A stretch of 64,000 nt of DNA, taken from Debaryomyces hansenii CBS767. Its lineage: Eukaryota > Ascomycota > Pichiomycetes > Serinales > Debaryomycetaceae. The stretch is from NCBI RefSeq assembly GCF_000006445.2, contig NC_006049.2, positions 1-64,000 on the forward strand, read 5' to 3'. The notes under the pieces were generated by a model. It was not told where the DNA came from and did not search any database. It saw nothing but the letters and a program-made list of their open reading frames with translations. A program made the translations under genes and the position numbers. This document shows, piece after piece, positions 31,716 to 41,433 of the stretch. Numbering within the stretch: the stretch's first letter is position 1; each line of letters opens with the position of its first letter.

Positions 31716-33758
31716 TCAACTTTTACGCTGAATTTTTTTTGTTTTGGATACAGAATTAATGTACTGTTGAATTCCACCATCTAAGTATTTCAATTTGGAC
31801 TTTTCAATGGTATATATTTCTCTTGCAATGTGAGATATAAAGTATTGGTCGTGCGAAGAGATCACCAAGGCACCATTATAGTTCAGTAGCGCCCCAATTA
31901 ACGAATCTACCGATAATATATCTAAATGGTTAGTTGGTTCATCGAGGAAAAGAACATGAGGAACAGAATCAAATATATGGAGAGCCAAAGCGACACGAGC
32001 AAGTTCACCGCCGCTAAGGACATCTAAAGAACTAATAGAAACATTACCTCTGATCCCAAATCCACCTAAATGTGCACGGGCGTCACTTTCTTTCTTGTTG
32101 GGACATTTGTTTAGCAAAAGTGAAACTGGAGTGGTCTCAGGTGTACAAGAATTCAAAACTTCTTCTGCATTATGTTGGGAGAAGAGACTAATCTTAGCGT
32201 TCCCGGGCCATTGTACTACACCCGAGGTCGGCAATAAGTCACCAGTAAGAATTTTCATTAGAGTAGACTTACCATAACCATTAGCTCCAAGAATTGCAAT
32301 GCGTGCTCTTTGAGAAACTCCTAGGGAAACTTTAGTTAAAATTAATTTTTGACGATTATTATATCGAAACGAAACATCATCTAATTTTATCAAGTCGCCT
32401 TGGTACCTTAGGGGCGAAGGATCTCCAATCCGCCATTTCTGGATTACTTCTTTCCCCTCTACTTCAACATCATCTCTGATAGCTTCATGGTAACCCGGAC
32501 GATCTCTATTTAACTTGAATCTATGACCCTTACTATTTACTTCCATCCCCAAACGATCCATTTTTTTCTTTTTCGAAGCAATGACAGCCAACTTTTTGTC
32601 GTCACCACTCTTACGAGCAGTGGCAGCACCTTTTTCCATACTTTTTTGGGCTGCTGTCTTTTTTTTGTCGATAGCGTTGGCCACCGTTTTTAGATGCGCT
32701 TGTCTTTCCTCGTAATTTTCCAAATATTCATCGTAATTCCCCTTATAATATACTAGTGATTTATTTTTTAGCACAATAACCTCATCAATTGTTGCATTGA
32801 GGAAAGCCCTATCATGAGACACTAATAATATCGTAGTGTTATCTAAACCAGCGAGGTACTTTTGTAACCAAAGAATAGCTGGCAAATCTAAATGGTTAGT
32901 TGGTTCATCTAATAGTAAAACATCAGGCTTTATAAGCAAGGCCGAGGCCAACGAAACTCTAACCCTCCATCCGCCAGAAAGATCTTTCAAGCGTCCACCT
33001 TGCATTTCATTAGTAAATCCGAGACCCGATAAAATCGCATGGACATTACTGACGATAACTTCCTCGTTATCATATATTGCCAATTTTTCATTCATTTCAT
33101 TTAAAAGGTCTTGAACCATCTCCACTAATTTGATCTTATGCGAACCGTTAGGTTCCTCCAAAGCTAGTTTTTCAATCTGACGTAATTCATCCTCCTTATT
33201 GTTCAATATCTTCCGTGCAACTGCTCCTCGCGCCCCACTTCGTTCCATAGCGGTCTTTTGTGCATCCTCGAACTCTCTTTTTTGATTATCAAGTTGAATT
33301 TTGTGAAAACATTGAGCAATTTCGGTATCATCACCAGACCCTAATGCCTCTTCAAGAGCCTTAGCACATCGCACAAGATTTGTCCTTTCTTTATCAGAAT
33401 TTATAACTGCTTCGATAACAGTAAGTTCTAATTCGAGACCACTTACTAATTGTTCCACATACAAACTTCTGATATTAGAGGGAAATCCCGTAATTATTTT
33501 GTTTCCAATGCATTTTAATAGCGTTGTTTTTCCTGTACCATTGCCTCCAACCAATCCGTAATGTATGCCCGCAAACAATTGCAAATCCGTATCGACTATT
33601 AAATCTCTGTCGCCTACTGATATATTCACTTGTTTAAGATCAACGTTATTAAAGAGGGTCTCCAACGTCTCGCTATGAAATCTTGAAACTTGACTAGTTG
33701 CAACTATAGTATTCTTTGCACATTTAGAGCCTTTCAGGTTCTTTGGCCTCTTAGGCAT
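31716..33758 (-). CDS. ABC-F family ATPase (two ABC domains, soluble)
   Basis: Intact 680-residue protein from the ATG at 33758. Two nucleotide-binding domains are complete: Walker A GGNGTGKTT and GANGYGKST, signatures LSGGWRVRVSLA and LSGGELARVALA, and Walker B plus the D-loop as DEPTNHLD in both halves. A charged linker with many Lys residues lies between. No membrane segments are present. ABC-F proteins act on ribosomes or in ribosome biogenesis (Gcn20, Arb1, New1, eEF3). The N-terminus, with FHSETLETLFNNVDLKQVN, resembles the uncharacterised fungal ABCF group better than Gcn20 or Arb1. It is unusual for a subtelomeric area because such genes are mostly core genes, so a paralogue or the start of the core chromosome is possible. 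Confidence 0.9.
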   Translation of the reverse strand: MPKRPKNLKGSKCAKNTIVATSQVSRFHSETLETLFNNVDLKQVNISVGDRDLIVDTDLQLFAGIHYGLVGGNGTGKTTLLKCIGNKIITGFPSNIRSLYVEQLVSGLELELTVIEAVINSDKERTNLVRCAKALEEALGSGDDTEIAQCFHKIQLDNQKREFEDAQKTAMERSGARGAVARKILNNKEDELRQIEKLALEEPNGSHKIKLVEMVQDLLNEMNEKLAIYDNEEVIVSNVHAILSGLGFTNEMQGGRLKDLSGGWRVRVSLASALLIKPDVLLLDEPTNHLDLPAILWLQKYLAGLDNTTILLVSHDRAFLNATIDEVIVLKNKSLVYYKGNYDEYLENYEERQAHLKTVANAIDKKKTAAQKSMEKGAATARKSGDDKKLAVIASKKKKMDRLGMEVNSKGHRFKLNRDRPGYHEAIRDDVEVEGKEVIQKWRIGDPSPLRYQGDLIKLDDVSFRYNNRQKLILTKVSLGVSQRARIAILGANGYGKSTLMKILTGDLLPTSGVVQWPGNAKISLFSQHNAEEVLNSCTPETTPVSLLLNKCPNKKESDARAHLGGFGIRGNVSISSLDVLSGGELARVALALHIFDSVPHVLFLDEPTNHLDILSVDSLIGALLNYNGALVISSHDQYFISHIAREIYTIEKSKLKYLDGGIQQYINSVSKTKKIQRKS

Positions 33759-34394
33759 TATAACTCTTCTACTCTATTGAAAAGGAATGCTTCGTGTCAA
33801 TATTTTTAGCTCCACTTCTTATACCTCGAAATATCTCTCACAAATCCCCATTTGGAATTATGATTCATTTTATATCATAGTCACATGGTCATCGTATGTG
33901 TTGAAATCAAAACTGATACTAGATACTACGACCTTTCAAGTGTACTTTCAAGCATAATACGGCGTCTCCAAGTTAACATTGACTGAACTTCTCATATTGA
34001 ACAGAAATAGGAATTTCACTTTAATTGGTATCAAGGTTTCTCACTATTGACAATTGAGCTCATGCATTCAGAAGGTATATATAGCACCACAGACTTTTAT
34101 TGTAGCCTCAAGAGATTCCCACATCCAAATGAAAGTAAAAAGTATATAGGAAGAAGTGCATAGTACAAAATATATGTAGACATATTGAAGACATAATTGT
34201 TTCAATTCATACTTGATATAAACTGCTCAAATTCCTAGGCACCATAGGCCGGTCTTTAATAGAAAATAAGTTCGATTCAAGGGAACAATTTAAAATTATT
34301 TTAAAAGGCAATGATATAGGTTTATTATATCTAAGGATATAATTCTAATGAGTGGTTATGTACGGTTTCAAAGACTTGTTTTAAACATTCCGAT
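33759..34394. other. intergenic, nothing recognised
   Basis: AT-rich spacer upstream of the ABC-F gene and downstream of the first DUP-like gene. No open frame of interest. Confidence 0.4.
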
Positions 34395-35084
34395 TTATAA
34401 AGCCAACCAAAAGTAAAAAATCATGTAAGCAATGAAAAAAAGTGTAGTCGCAAGTTGTATTCGTCCACGAAGCTTTTCATTCTTTTCAAATTTCGTTGTT
34501 GTAGTAATTGGATCCAATGGCCCTGGTGTACCATATTTTTTCCAGTTATCGTTTTTGCTGAAGATATTTTCATTGTAATATTGCTTTACATCTTCGTCAC
34601 TCGTTTTTTTTGCTGCAATAAGAATTGCATCATTTCCATGAATCTCATCCTCATCTATGTCTTTATATTTTGTATTCAATTTTCTCCTGATGTCGGCCAT
34701 ATTTTTCTTAAACATCTTGTCTAAAAAAGCGGCGCTTCTCAGGAATCCAACCCCGAATGGAACACATTTTTTCCCCTCCTGAAAGATATTAGAAGAAATA
34801 TCATTCCAAATTGCAATTTGCCCAAATGTATACAATTCCTTAAACGGCCGCCTCTTAATAGACTCAATCATCAAAAATTCGGTAAGTTTTCTCAGACTAT
34901 AGTAAGAATAGAAATTTATGGATACAGATAATAAGATACATCCAAACGTAAGTTCCCAAGACATTATACTTGGACTGATTTCAATAAAATCATAATATAT
35001 TAAGGCGACCTCGGCCAGAATTAGAGTCAAAAAAGCAGGAATGACTACCTTAAGTATATTATTAAATGTTTCCCAACGTGACAT
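34395..35084 (-). CDS. DUP/COS-like membrane protein, copy 1 minus-strand member
   Basis: 229 residues starting MSRWETFNNIL. Two hydrophobic segments in the first 70 residues are followed by IKRRPFKELYTFGQIAIWND, a cytosolic domain, AAKKTSDEDVKQYYNENIF, and a third hydrophobic segment at the C-terminus. The two N-terminal helices, the R-P-F/A...W..I..N(I/M) block and the late AA..(Q/E)...Y motif resemble the yeast DUP240/COS subtelomeric family, whose members affect membrane-protein sorting. The assignment is inference from pattern. It is divergently paired with the gene at 35236, and the whole pair is duplicated at 36157-37577. Confidence 0.6.
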   Translation of the reverse strand: MSRWETFNNILKVVIPAFLTLILAEVALIYYDFIEISPSIMSWELTFGCILLSVSINFYSYYSLRKLTEFLMIESIKRRPFKELYTFGQIAIWNDISSNIFQEGKKCVPFGVGFLRSAAFLDKMFKKNMADIRRKLNTKYKDIDEDEIHGNDAILIAAKKTSDEDVKQYYNENIFSKNDNWKKYGTPGPLDPITTTTKFEKNEKLRGRIQLATTLFFIAYMIFYFWLAL

Positions 35085-35235
35085 ATCTTGATTCTGGTAG
35101 ATGGTAGGTATAAAGCTTTTTCGTCAAATTTCAAATAAGATTTAAGATATCTGCGAGTAGTGTACTTGGTTCTGCTCAATCTAAAAAATAAAAAAATATA
35201 TAGAGGTAATCTTAGTAGAGTCAAAATAAATAAGA

Positions 35236-35745
35236 ATGTTTACATTACAATATGTATTGTCTAATATTGGTATGGATCCTTTAATGTTTTTCATGGGTTT
35301 TATGGCATTAGCCGAGATACTAAGGGGTCGCTGTCCATCGTTAATATTGTATCTAAACGTTATTGTCCTGACGCAGGCTGATCACTTCACAAGCCTAATT
35401 AACGATATGAACGAATCAATTGAAAATGTTTTGATTACGAAAGTAATTGAGAAGAGACCCTTTAAATATCAAGACGAATCGCTTCTTTATATTAATACGT
35501 GGCAAGAAATTATAGCCGATATAAACTTACAGGTGAGGGCTAAATATAACAACAAGTATTATCACTTGGGAAACATTGAAGTTGCAAAGGACAGGTTTTT
35601 TGGTATCATGAATAAATTTTCACTTAGGACGAAAAACGAGTCCTCTATGGTTGACTTTACCTATTGGGAAAAGACCTTATTAATAGCCAGAAATATGTAC
35701 GAAGAAGACTCGCGTAACGAAAAGATTTGTGACGAGAAGTATTGA
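35236..35745 (+). CDS. DUP/COS-like membrane protein, copy 1 plus-strand member
   Basis: 169 residues. Two short hydrophobic segments (about 1-30 and 35-50) precede VIEKRPFKYQDESLLYINTW and QEIIADIN. The protein ends WEKTLLIARNMYEEDSRNEK. The E(K/R)RPFK....W.(E/D)I..(D/N)I block is shared with the minus-strand neighbour, so the two divergent genes are themselves distant paralogues. It is shorter than the neighbour. The sequence after the stop stays open in another frame and is strongly conserved in the second copy (see findings). Confidence 0.6.
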   Translation: MFTLQYVLSNIGMDPLMFFMGFMALAEILRGRCPSLILYLNVIVLTQADHFTSLINDMNESIENVLITKVIEKRPFKYQDESLLYINTWQEIIADINLQVRAKYNNKYYHLGNIEVAKDRFFGIMNKFSLRTKNESSMVDFTYWEKTLLIARNMYEEDSRNEKICDEKY

Positions 35746-36156
35746 AACTAGTTGTGCGTTATATTATCGTACGGAAAAAGCTAGAATTAAGTATTGCTAG
35801 TGATATTGATGATGAAAACACACTTTATAGAGAAAAGACAAGAATAGGATATACAAATGGTATTGATGACGATTATGAATTATAGACTAAGCTTTATACA
35901 TTTCTAATAATGGATAATGCACAAGAGAGCAAAGCAATGTATACCAACTTTATTCTAATTTATAGCTTGAAACCGTGTTCAATATAAATTTAAAGCCTTA
36001 ATATATTCTGAAATTCAATGCCTTGGAGTTTAATAACTAAGCGACATTAACGGAAGCATGCGTATTAGAACGAAAGATTTGTACAATCTTTATGTAAATT
36101 ATTATTGTATTAATTGCATCTAAGATAATAACCCCAATAGATAGCTATAACTATTC
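35746..36156. other. spacer between the two duplicated units
   Basis: The first 140 bases are conserved with the region after 37577 and stay open in the frame that overlaps the stop codon. The remainder is AT-rich with nothing recognised. Confidence 0.45.
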
Positions 36157-36906
36157 TTAACCTATCCATTTATCAACAAAACCTAAGAATTTATTTATGA
36201 AACCTAGGCATTCAATTACGACATAAATTAAGCCGTAAGAAGCTAGACAAACAATAATCACAAGCTTTATCGCAAATTCCACACGACTGCGACATCTTTC
36301 ATTATCTTCAAACTTGGTTGTTTCGGTAATTGGATTCAATGGTACGGTTGTACCATATTTACTCCAGTTGTCGTTTTTCTTAAAGATATTTTCATTGTAA
36401 TACTGCTTTAAATCTTCGTCATACGTTTTTTTTGCTGCAATAAGAATTGCATCATTTCCACTGACCTCATCCTCATCCATATCTTTATATATTGTATTTA
36501 ACCGTCTTTTGATGTCGGTCATATTTCTCTTAAATGTTCGTTCTAAGAAAATAGCATTTCCCAGAAGCCCAATTCCAAACGGGACGCATTTTCTTCCCTC
36601 CTGAAAGATATTAGAGGAAATATCATTCCAGATTGAATTTTGCCTTAATGTATACAATTTTTTAAACGGCCGCCTCTCAATTGACTCAAGCATCAAAAGT
36701 TCGGTAAGTTTTCTCAAACTAAAGCCAGTATAGAACAATGTGGATCCAAATAATAAGTAAAGTCCAAATGTAAGTTCATACCATACTATACCTTGACTGA
36801 TTTTAATAAAATCATAATATGCTAACGGGATCTCGACCAGAATTAGAGTTAAAAAAGTAGGAATAACTACCTTAAGTATACTATTAACTGTTTCCCAACG
36901 TGACAT
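36157..36906 (-). CDS. DUP/COS-like membrane protein, copy 2 minus-strand member
   Basis: 249 residues if the start is the ATG at 36906 (MSRWETVNSIL), which matches the start of its copy-1 partner. It is close to the protein at 34395-35084 along its whole length, including ERRPFKKLYTLRQNSIWNDI and AAKKTYDEDLKQYYNENIF. The C-terminus is about 20 residues longer, with a second hydrophobic turn (GFINKFLGFVDKW). The two copies have diverged clearly in the hydrophobic parts, less in the cytosolic domain. Confidence 0.6.
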   Translation of the reverse strand: MSRWETVNSILKVVIPTFLTLILVEIPLAYYDFIKISQGIVWYELTFGLYLLFGSTLFYTGFSLRKLTELLMLESIERRPFKKLYTLRQNSIWNDISSNIFQEGRKCVPFGIGLLGNAIFLERTFKRNMTDIKRRLNTIYKDMDEDEVSGNDAILIAAKKTYDEDLKQYYNENIFKKNDNWSKYGTTVPLNPITETTKFEDNERCRSRVEFAIKLVIIVCLASYGLIYVVIECLGFINKFLGFVDKWIG

Positions 36907-37064
36907 ATTTTGGTTTTGGAAGATAACCTTTTTTACGTCAAATTTCAAATAAGGTCTGAAGACTGGATGCGATTAGCAAAAGTAGTGCTAAATCACAACT
37001 CGATTCTGTCGCTAAAATATATGAAAAGAAGAGTACTCTTGCAAAAGTGCCAAAATAAATAAGC

Positions 37065-37577
37065 ATGTTCACATTACAATATATATCTTCTAATATATGT
37101 GCCAAGCCATTTATGGCTTTCATAATGCTAGTGATATTATTTACGACTTCGATTGGCTGTTATTTAGAGTTGATGGTTTATTTATGTGCAGCTGTTTTGT
37201 TGCAAGCTGATCACTTCAAAATGTTGACAAATGATACAAATGAGACAATTGAGCATGTTTTAGTTAGGAGTGTAATTGAAAAGAGACCTTTTAAATATGC
37301 AGATGAATCGTCATTATATGCCCATGTTTGGCAAGAAATAATAACTGATATTAACATATTAGTAAGGGCCAAATATAATAATAAATATTATCACTTGGGA
37401 AGCATTGAAGATACAAAGGATAGATTTTTTGGTATCATGAATAGTTCTTCACGTTCACTTCGGACGAAAAAGGATCCTTCAACAGTCAACTTTACCGATT
37501 GGGAAAAGACCTTATTGATTGCAAGAAATATATACGAAGAAGACTCTTGTAATGAAAAGTGTGACGAAAAGTATTGA
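37065..37577 (+). CDS. DUP/COS-like membrane protein, copy 2 plus-strand member
   Basis: 170 residues, partner of 35236-35745, with the same start MFTLQY, the block EKRPFKYADESSLYAHVWQE, and YHLGSIEDTKDRFFGIMN. N-terminal hydrophobic segments differ most between the copies. As in copy 1, the stop codon overlaps a second open frame (37574-37801) whose first 25 codons are conserved between copies. The gap to its divergent partner is only about 160 bases, so both must share a promoter. Confidence 0.6.
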   Translation: MFTLQYISSNICAKPFMAFIMLVILFTTSIGCYLELMVYLCAAVLLQADHFKMLTNDTNETIEHVLVRSVIEKRPFKYADESSLYAHVWQEIITDINILVRAKYNNKYYHLGSIEDTKDRFFGIMNSSSRSLRTKKDPSTVNFTDWEKTLLIARNIYEEDSCNEKCDEKY

Positions 37578-37899
37578 AACTAGTTGTGCGTTATATTATC
37601 GTAAGGAAAAAGCTAGAACTACGCATTGCTAGTGATATTGATGATGATCGTAAATTGCAGACTACATTCATGACGAAAAGACAAAAGAAGGAAAAGCAAA
37701 TGCATTATTTTTGGATACTAAGAATATCTCCATACATTGAAGTAGCTCAATCCTTTTATCTGAAAAAGACACATATACTCATTAAATATGCAATAAGATA
37801 ATTTTGCTAATGTTATTCATCTGCCGCCATAGCTTCTACAAAATTTAATCTCCCTATATCTAATTATTATAGAATCTCAAATATAAAAGATAAGTCAAA
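37578..37899. other. spacer with conserved downstream open frame
   Basis: The first part (to 37801) is open in the frame overlapping the stop of the preceding gene. It reads KLVVRYIIVRKKLEL then a lysine-rich stretch. It starts with TTG, not ATG. The rest is AT-rich and is the 3' side of the acyl-CoA synthetase gene. Confidence 0.4.
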
Positions 37900-40194
37900 T
37901 TATAATTTTGGTTTTGTTTCAACCACAGGGTTTTCTTCATATAATCTCGTCAAGATATCGCTGAAGTATTTCGCCGCGATTGCTCTTTTTATTTTGAAAG
38001 TAGGAGTAACTACGTTTCTTTCAACAGTCAATGGATTTATGTCAATATGAATATTATGCAACCTTTCAAATCCTTGAAGTTGTTTGCCCACAGAAGAGTT
38101 GATTTTTAACAAAAATTTTTGTCTATTTTTAAATTTGTTCATCTCTATCAACAACTGGGTAGTAGTTAAGTAAGACTTTTTGTATCCACAAAAATCATGA
38201 AGGAATTTCATTCCAGAATTGTGATCGATACCTGCAATACCGACCAAGTATGATTTTAGACGGTCTCCGTGAATAAATAACTGTGAAAGGATAGGGTTAA
38301 ATGAGAGATATACGTTTTCAACTTTTTCTGGGGATACATATTCACCTTGAGCGAGCTTAAAAAAATTCTTCACTCTATCAACTATAAATAACCTACCAGT
38401 ATCACGATCAATCGTCGCAACATCACCAGTGTGGAACCACCCATCATTATCAAAGCATTCCCCGGTCGCAGATTTATTTCGAAAATATCCGTGGAAAACC
38501 ATCGGCCCTCTGAATAATACTTCTCCCTTGTTTTCTTTAGCATAGTACCCCATTTCAGGAATCTCTTTTAGCTTGACTTCCTCCCCTACCCCGACACTTC
38601 CACATGAACCTGGTTTACATTCATAGGCCCCACCTTGTGTCGAGGCTCCATATGTCTCTGTTAAGCCATATAGTTGCTTTATGCCGATGTTCAAAGACGC
38701 CCTTAAATAGCTAAGTGTTGAACCAGATATTGGTGCTGAAGCAGTCTGTGTCCATACCAAGTTATCAAAACCAACAATCGATCTAAGATCTTTATAAGGA
38801 GCATAGTTATCGTATTCCTTATGAAGACCTTTTGATCCATCGAACTCACAATGCTTTTTCAATTTATAAGATATAATTTTATTTACCGACGAAGCAATAT
38901 CCGGATTAGAACTGGATACAGCTGCTTTAATCACTGACTCCATCTTTGTTAATATCCGTGGAACCAATGATAAATAGGTTGGTTTAAAGAGGCGCAAATC
39001 TTCAATTAAATTATCAAAAGAATTCACAGGTGCCAGACTGGTGATGGTTAACTGCGGGAATCCTAAATAATAACCAGTAGTCAATGCAAACCCTGTGGTT
39101 CCTCTTTCATAAATGTGTGTTAGCGGTAAAAATATAAAGGCTCTTCCAGGGTTGACTTGGGGCATTGCGCTAGCTAGGAATGTAATAGAAGTCGCAGCAT
39201 TCTCATGAGTTAACACTACTCCCTTAGGTTTGGAACCAGTTGTCCCCGATGTGAATGCAATGGTGTTCAAAGTATTACCAGTGGGAGGTAATTCCCTGAT
39301 CCGGGAAGATTTTCCAAACTTCTCTACTTGATCAAAATCATAAAGAGTGATATTTGTAGCTCTGGCCAATTCCATCAAAGACTGATCTTCATCTTTAAAT
39401 CTTGAGTTAGCATAAGTATGAAATAATGGATCCATAGAAACTATTGTAATAAGATCACCTAATAAGTCAGGAAAATCTCTTTTCATGTTTATGATTCTTC
39501 TGACCTTCTCTTTAGAGCAAATTAATATAGGACTCCTAGTTAGATCCAAAATATATCTGATAGCATCTGGTCCGAGTGTGTCGTACAACGAGGTATTACC
39601 AAACGAGTACGCAGCACATGCTAAATCACTCAACACCCATTCTAACCGATTTGCCGAAAATATTGAAACAATAAAAGACCAGTTCTCGTCCTCTTGCTCA
39701 CTGGGCTCTCCGTACTTTCGCCAGTCTCTCAAATGGTTGCCAATCTTCGCGTGACATTTCGACTCCTTCAACTTGAAAGGATTGTTTTTCAAGACATACA
39801 AAATGCCCGAACCGAAATCCATTCTTCTTTCATTCACCTCAGAATACGAAAAACTGCTAAACTGACGGTCTGACACTCCCGTTTCGTAATTATACTTTCT
39901 GTATCCAAAACAAGGCCTGTCTGCAAACAACTGCACACTATTGTTAAATAGCTTATTGAGCGTATTCAATCTTGGATGTATATTTGAAATAAGCTTCCCC
40001 GGCAGACTTTTATTTCTGTAGACCAGGGTACACTTTTCTTCCCCTGAATCAATAGGAATTGCTTCGTCTGCATACCGTAATGGTAGCTTAGAAATGAGCG
40101 ATACAACGTTTCCATTCTCTTCTGGTCCGAACAAACTGTGCGAGAAGTCCTCCTCCTCAATCGACTCTCCAATATTGGTTTTTTTGGTGGTCAT
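37900..40194 (-). CDS. long-chain fatty acyl-CoA synthetase, Faa2-like
   Basis: Intact 764-residue protein from the ATG at 40194. It activates fatty acids to acyl-CoA with ATP. The adenylate-forming motifs are complete: AFTSGTTGSKPKGVVLTHEN (P-loop-like), YGLTETYG, and GWFHTGDVATIDRDTGRL. VDRVKNFFKLAQGEYVSPEK carries the fatty-acyl-CoA-synthetase signature and the linker. The length and N-terminal part fit the peroxisomal Faa2 type of S. cerevisiae. The C-terminal tripeptide is PKL, close to but not a canonical peroxisomal PTS1 signal. If it functions as one, the enzyme feeds peroxisomal beta-oxidation. I infer this; Faa4/Faa1-like is unlikely because of the length and N-terminus. Confidence 0.88.
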   Translation of the reverse strand: MTTKKTNIGESIEEEDFSHSLFGPEENGNVVSLISKLPLRYADEAIPIDSGEEKCTLVYRNKSLPGKLISNIHPRLNTLNKLFNNSVQLFADRPCFGYRKYNYETGVSDRQFSSFSYSEVNERRMDFGSGILYVLKNNPFKLKESKCHAKIGNHLRDWRKYGEPSEQEDENWSFIVSIFSANRLEWVLSDLACAAYSFGNTSLYDTLGPDAIRYILDLTRSPILICSKEKVRRIINMKRDFPDLLGDLITIVSMDPLFHTYANSRFKDEDQSLMELARATNITLYDFDQVEKFGKSSRIRELPPTGNTLNTIAFTSGTTGSKPKGVVLTHENAATSITFLASAMPQVNPGRAFIFLPLTHIYERGTTGFALTTGYYLGFPQLTITSLAPVNSFDNLIEDLRLFKPTYLSLVPRILTKMESVIKAAVSSSNPDIASSVNKIISYKLKKHCEFDGSKGLHKEYDNYAPYKDLRSIVGFDNLVWTQTASAPISGSTLSYLRASLNIGIKQLYGLTETYGASTQGGAYECKPGSCGSVGVGEEVKLKEIPEMGYYAKENKGEVLFRGPMVFHGYFRNKSATGECFDNDGWFHTGDVATIDRDTGRLFIVDRVKNFFKLAQGEYVSPEKVENVYLSFNPILSQLFIHGDRLKSYLVGIAGIDHNSGMKFLHDFCGYKKSYLTTTQLLIEMNKFKNRQKFLLKINSSVGKQLQGFERLHNIHIDINPLTVERNVVTPTFKIKRAIAAKYFSDILTRLYEENPVVETKPKL

Positions 40195-41433
40195 ATTAAG
40201 CTAGTAAAATGATATCTTGGCTAATGCCTTGTAAAAGTACAATCTGGGGTTACCCACCGACATATATACTCCGAGATCACGTGATGCTTGTTTTCTTAAA
40301 AATACCCCAAGAATGTTTCACAGTTGACGATACAAAACGGGGCAGACACTTGGGTAACCGAGTTGTAATTACCGCCGTCCAAGGCACGGTGGAGAAAGGT
40401 ACAAATCAAGTATCTGAAGCAATACCAATGCAAGGCTAATCTGATATAGAAAGCCACTCTCAATGGGTACGAAGGTATAATGTATTGAGTTTAACTAGCA
40501 TTCAAACTTTATCCAGCCGCTACGAGAGAAGTTTGCAGTTATATTCGTGACGCTGATAGTGTTGCAAATAGGGGAGAAGAAACCTAGACCGTGTCCCCTC
40601 TTTTTAGTATTTCGGTTATTGACGGGTATTTCTCGCACCCTTACAGACTTGTCTGCGTAGCGTGCAGCTATATGATCAGCCGTTTTTGAAGTCTGCACAC
40701 CCTACTCTTATGTTGGGGAAGAGTTTTCACAATTTGAGGCTACTCAATGATAGCATGCATTGATAGGAATCGTTAAATTACTTAGTGTTCATAAACCATT
40801 AATGATCTAAGAGAAGTAGGTGATAATACAAACCAAAGGGTGTGGATATTGTGAATGGTTTCTCTAAAATTATGAAATCAAATATATATATATATATATA
40901 TACGTAAATCTTCGTTCAGTTTACTATCTATAATAATTGCTTAGAATTAGTTGAGGTGAGTAGGATTCAAAAGCAAGCTCAGAAGCATTATATATGTATT
41001 CTTTGCTAGGATTTTTGTTTAGCTAGTATTTCAATAGAAATTTTGGTAATTGGTTCTACTTCTGAAAAAGCATTGGAAGTTTTAAACCAGTAGTGTGTTT
41101 TGTACTTACCTTTTGGATAATTCGGATTCTGACACAATATTGAATATATGAACGTATGATTGCATTCAAAGTACCATAATTATCTACATGAAATACATGA
41201 CCTTGAAGCAGAAGGATTGCAGGGTCAATTGATTAAATTGTCAATTAGTTTAGCTGATTAGAATCATGGTTCCACGTAAAGACAGTTTGATTATGCTTCT
41301 CTGGTTCTCGCTATACAAATACTTTCCTATTTGTACAAAACAATTTATACTATGCGGTATAAAAGTAAAGGTAATGCTTGTTTATGCATCGTGCTACATA
41401 ATTTAACTCCTTTTAAATTAGTATAAATTGAGA
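40195..41433. other. long intergenic region
   Basis: About 1.2 kb without a supported gene. An AT dinucleotide run lies near 40883-40901. TATA-like elements precede the Mug135-like gene. Small open frames at 40209-40439 and 40495-40698 have no recognisable content. Confidence 0.45.

Noticed and set aside
37574..37801. Separate small gene after the copy-2 plus-strand DUP-like gene
   Set aside because: It starts with TTG and overlaps the stop of the preceding gene, so it is unlikely to be an independent gene. Its conservation is reported as a finding instead.
40495..40698. 67-codon minus-strand frame upstream of the Faa2-like gene
   Set aside because: No similarity recognised and no regulatory context; treated as intergenic.
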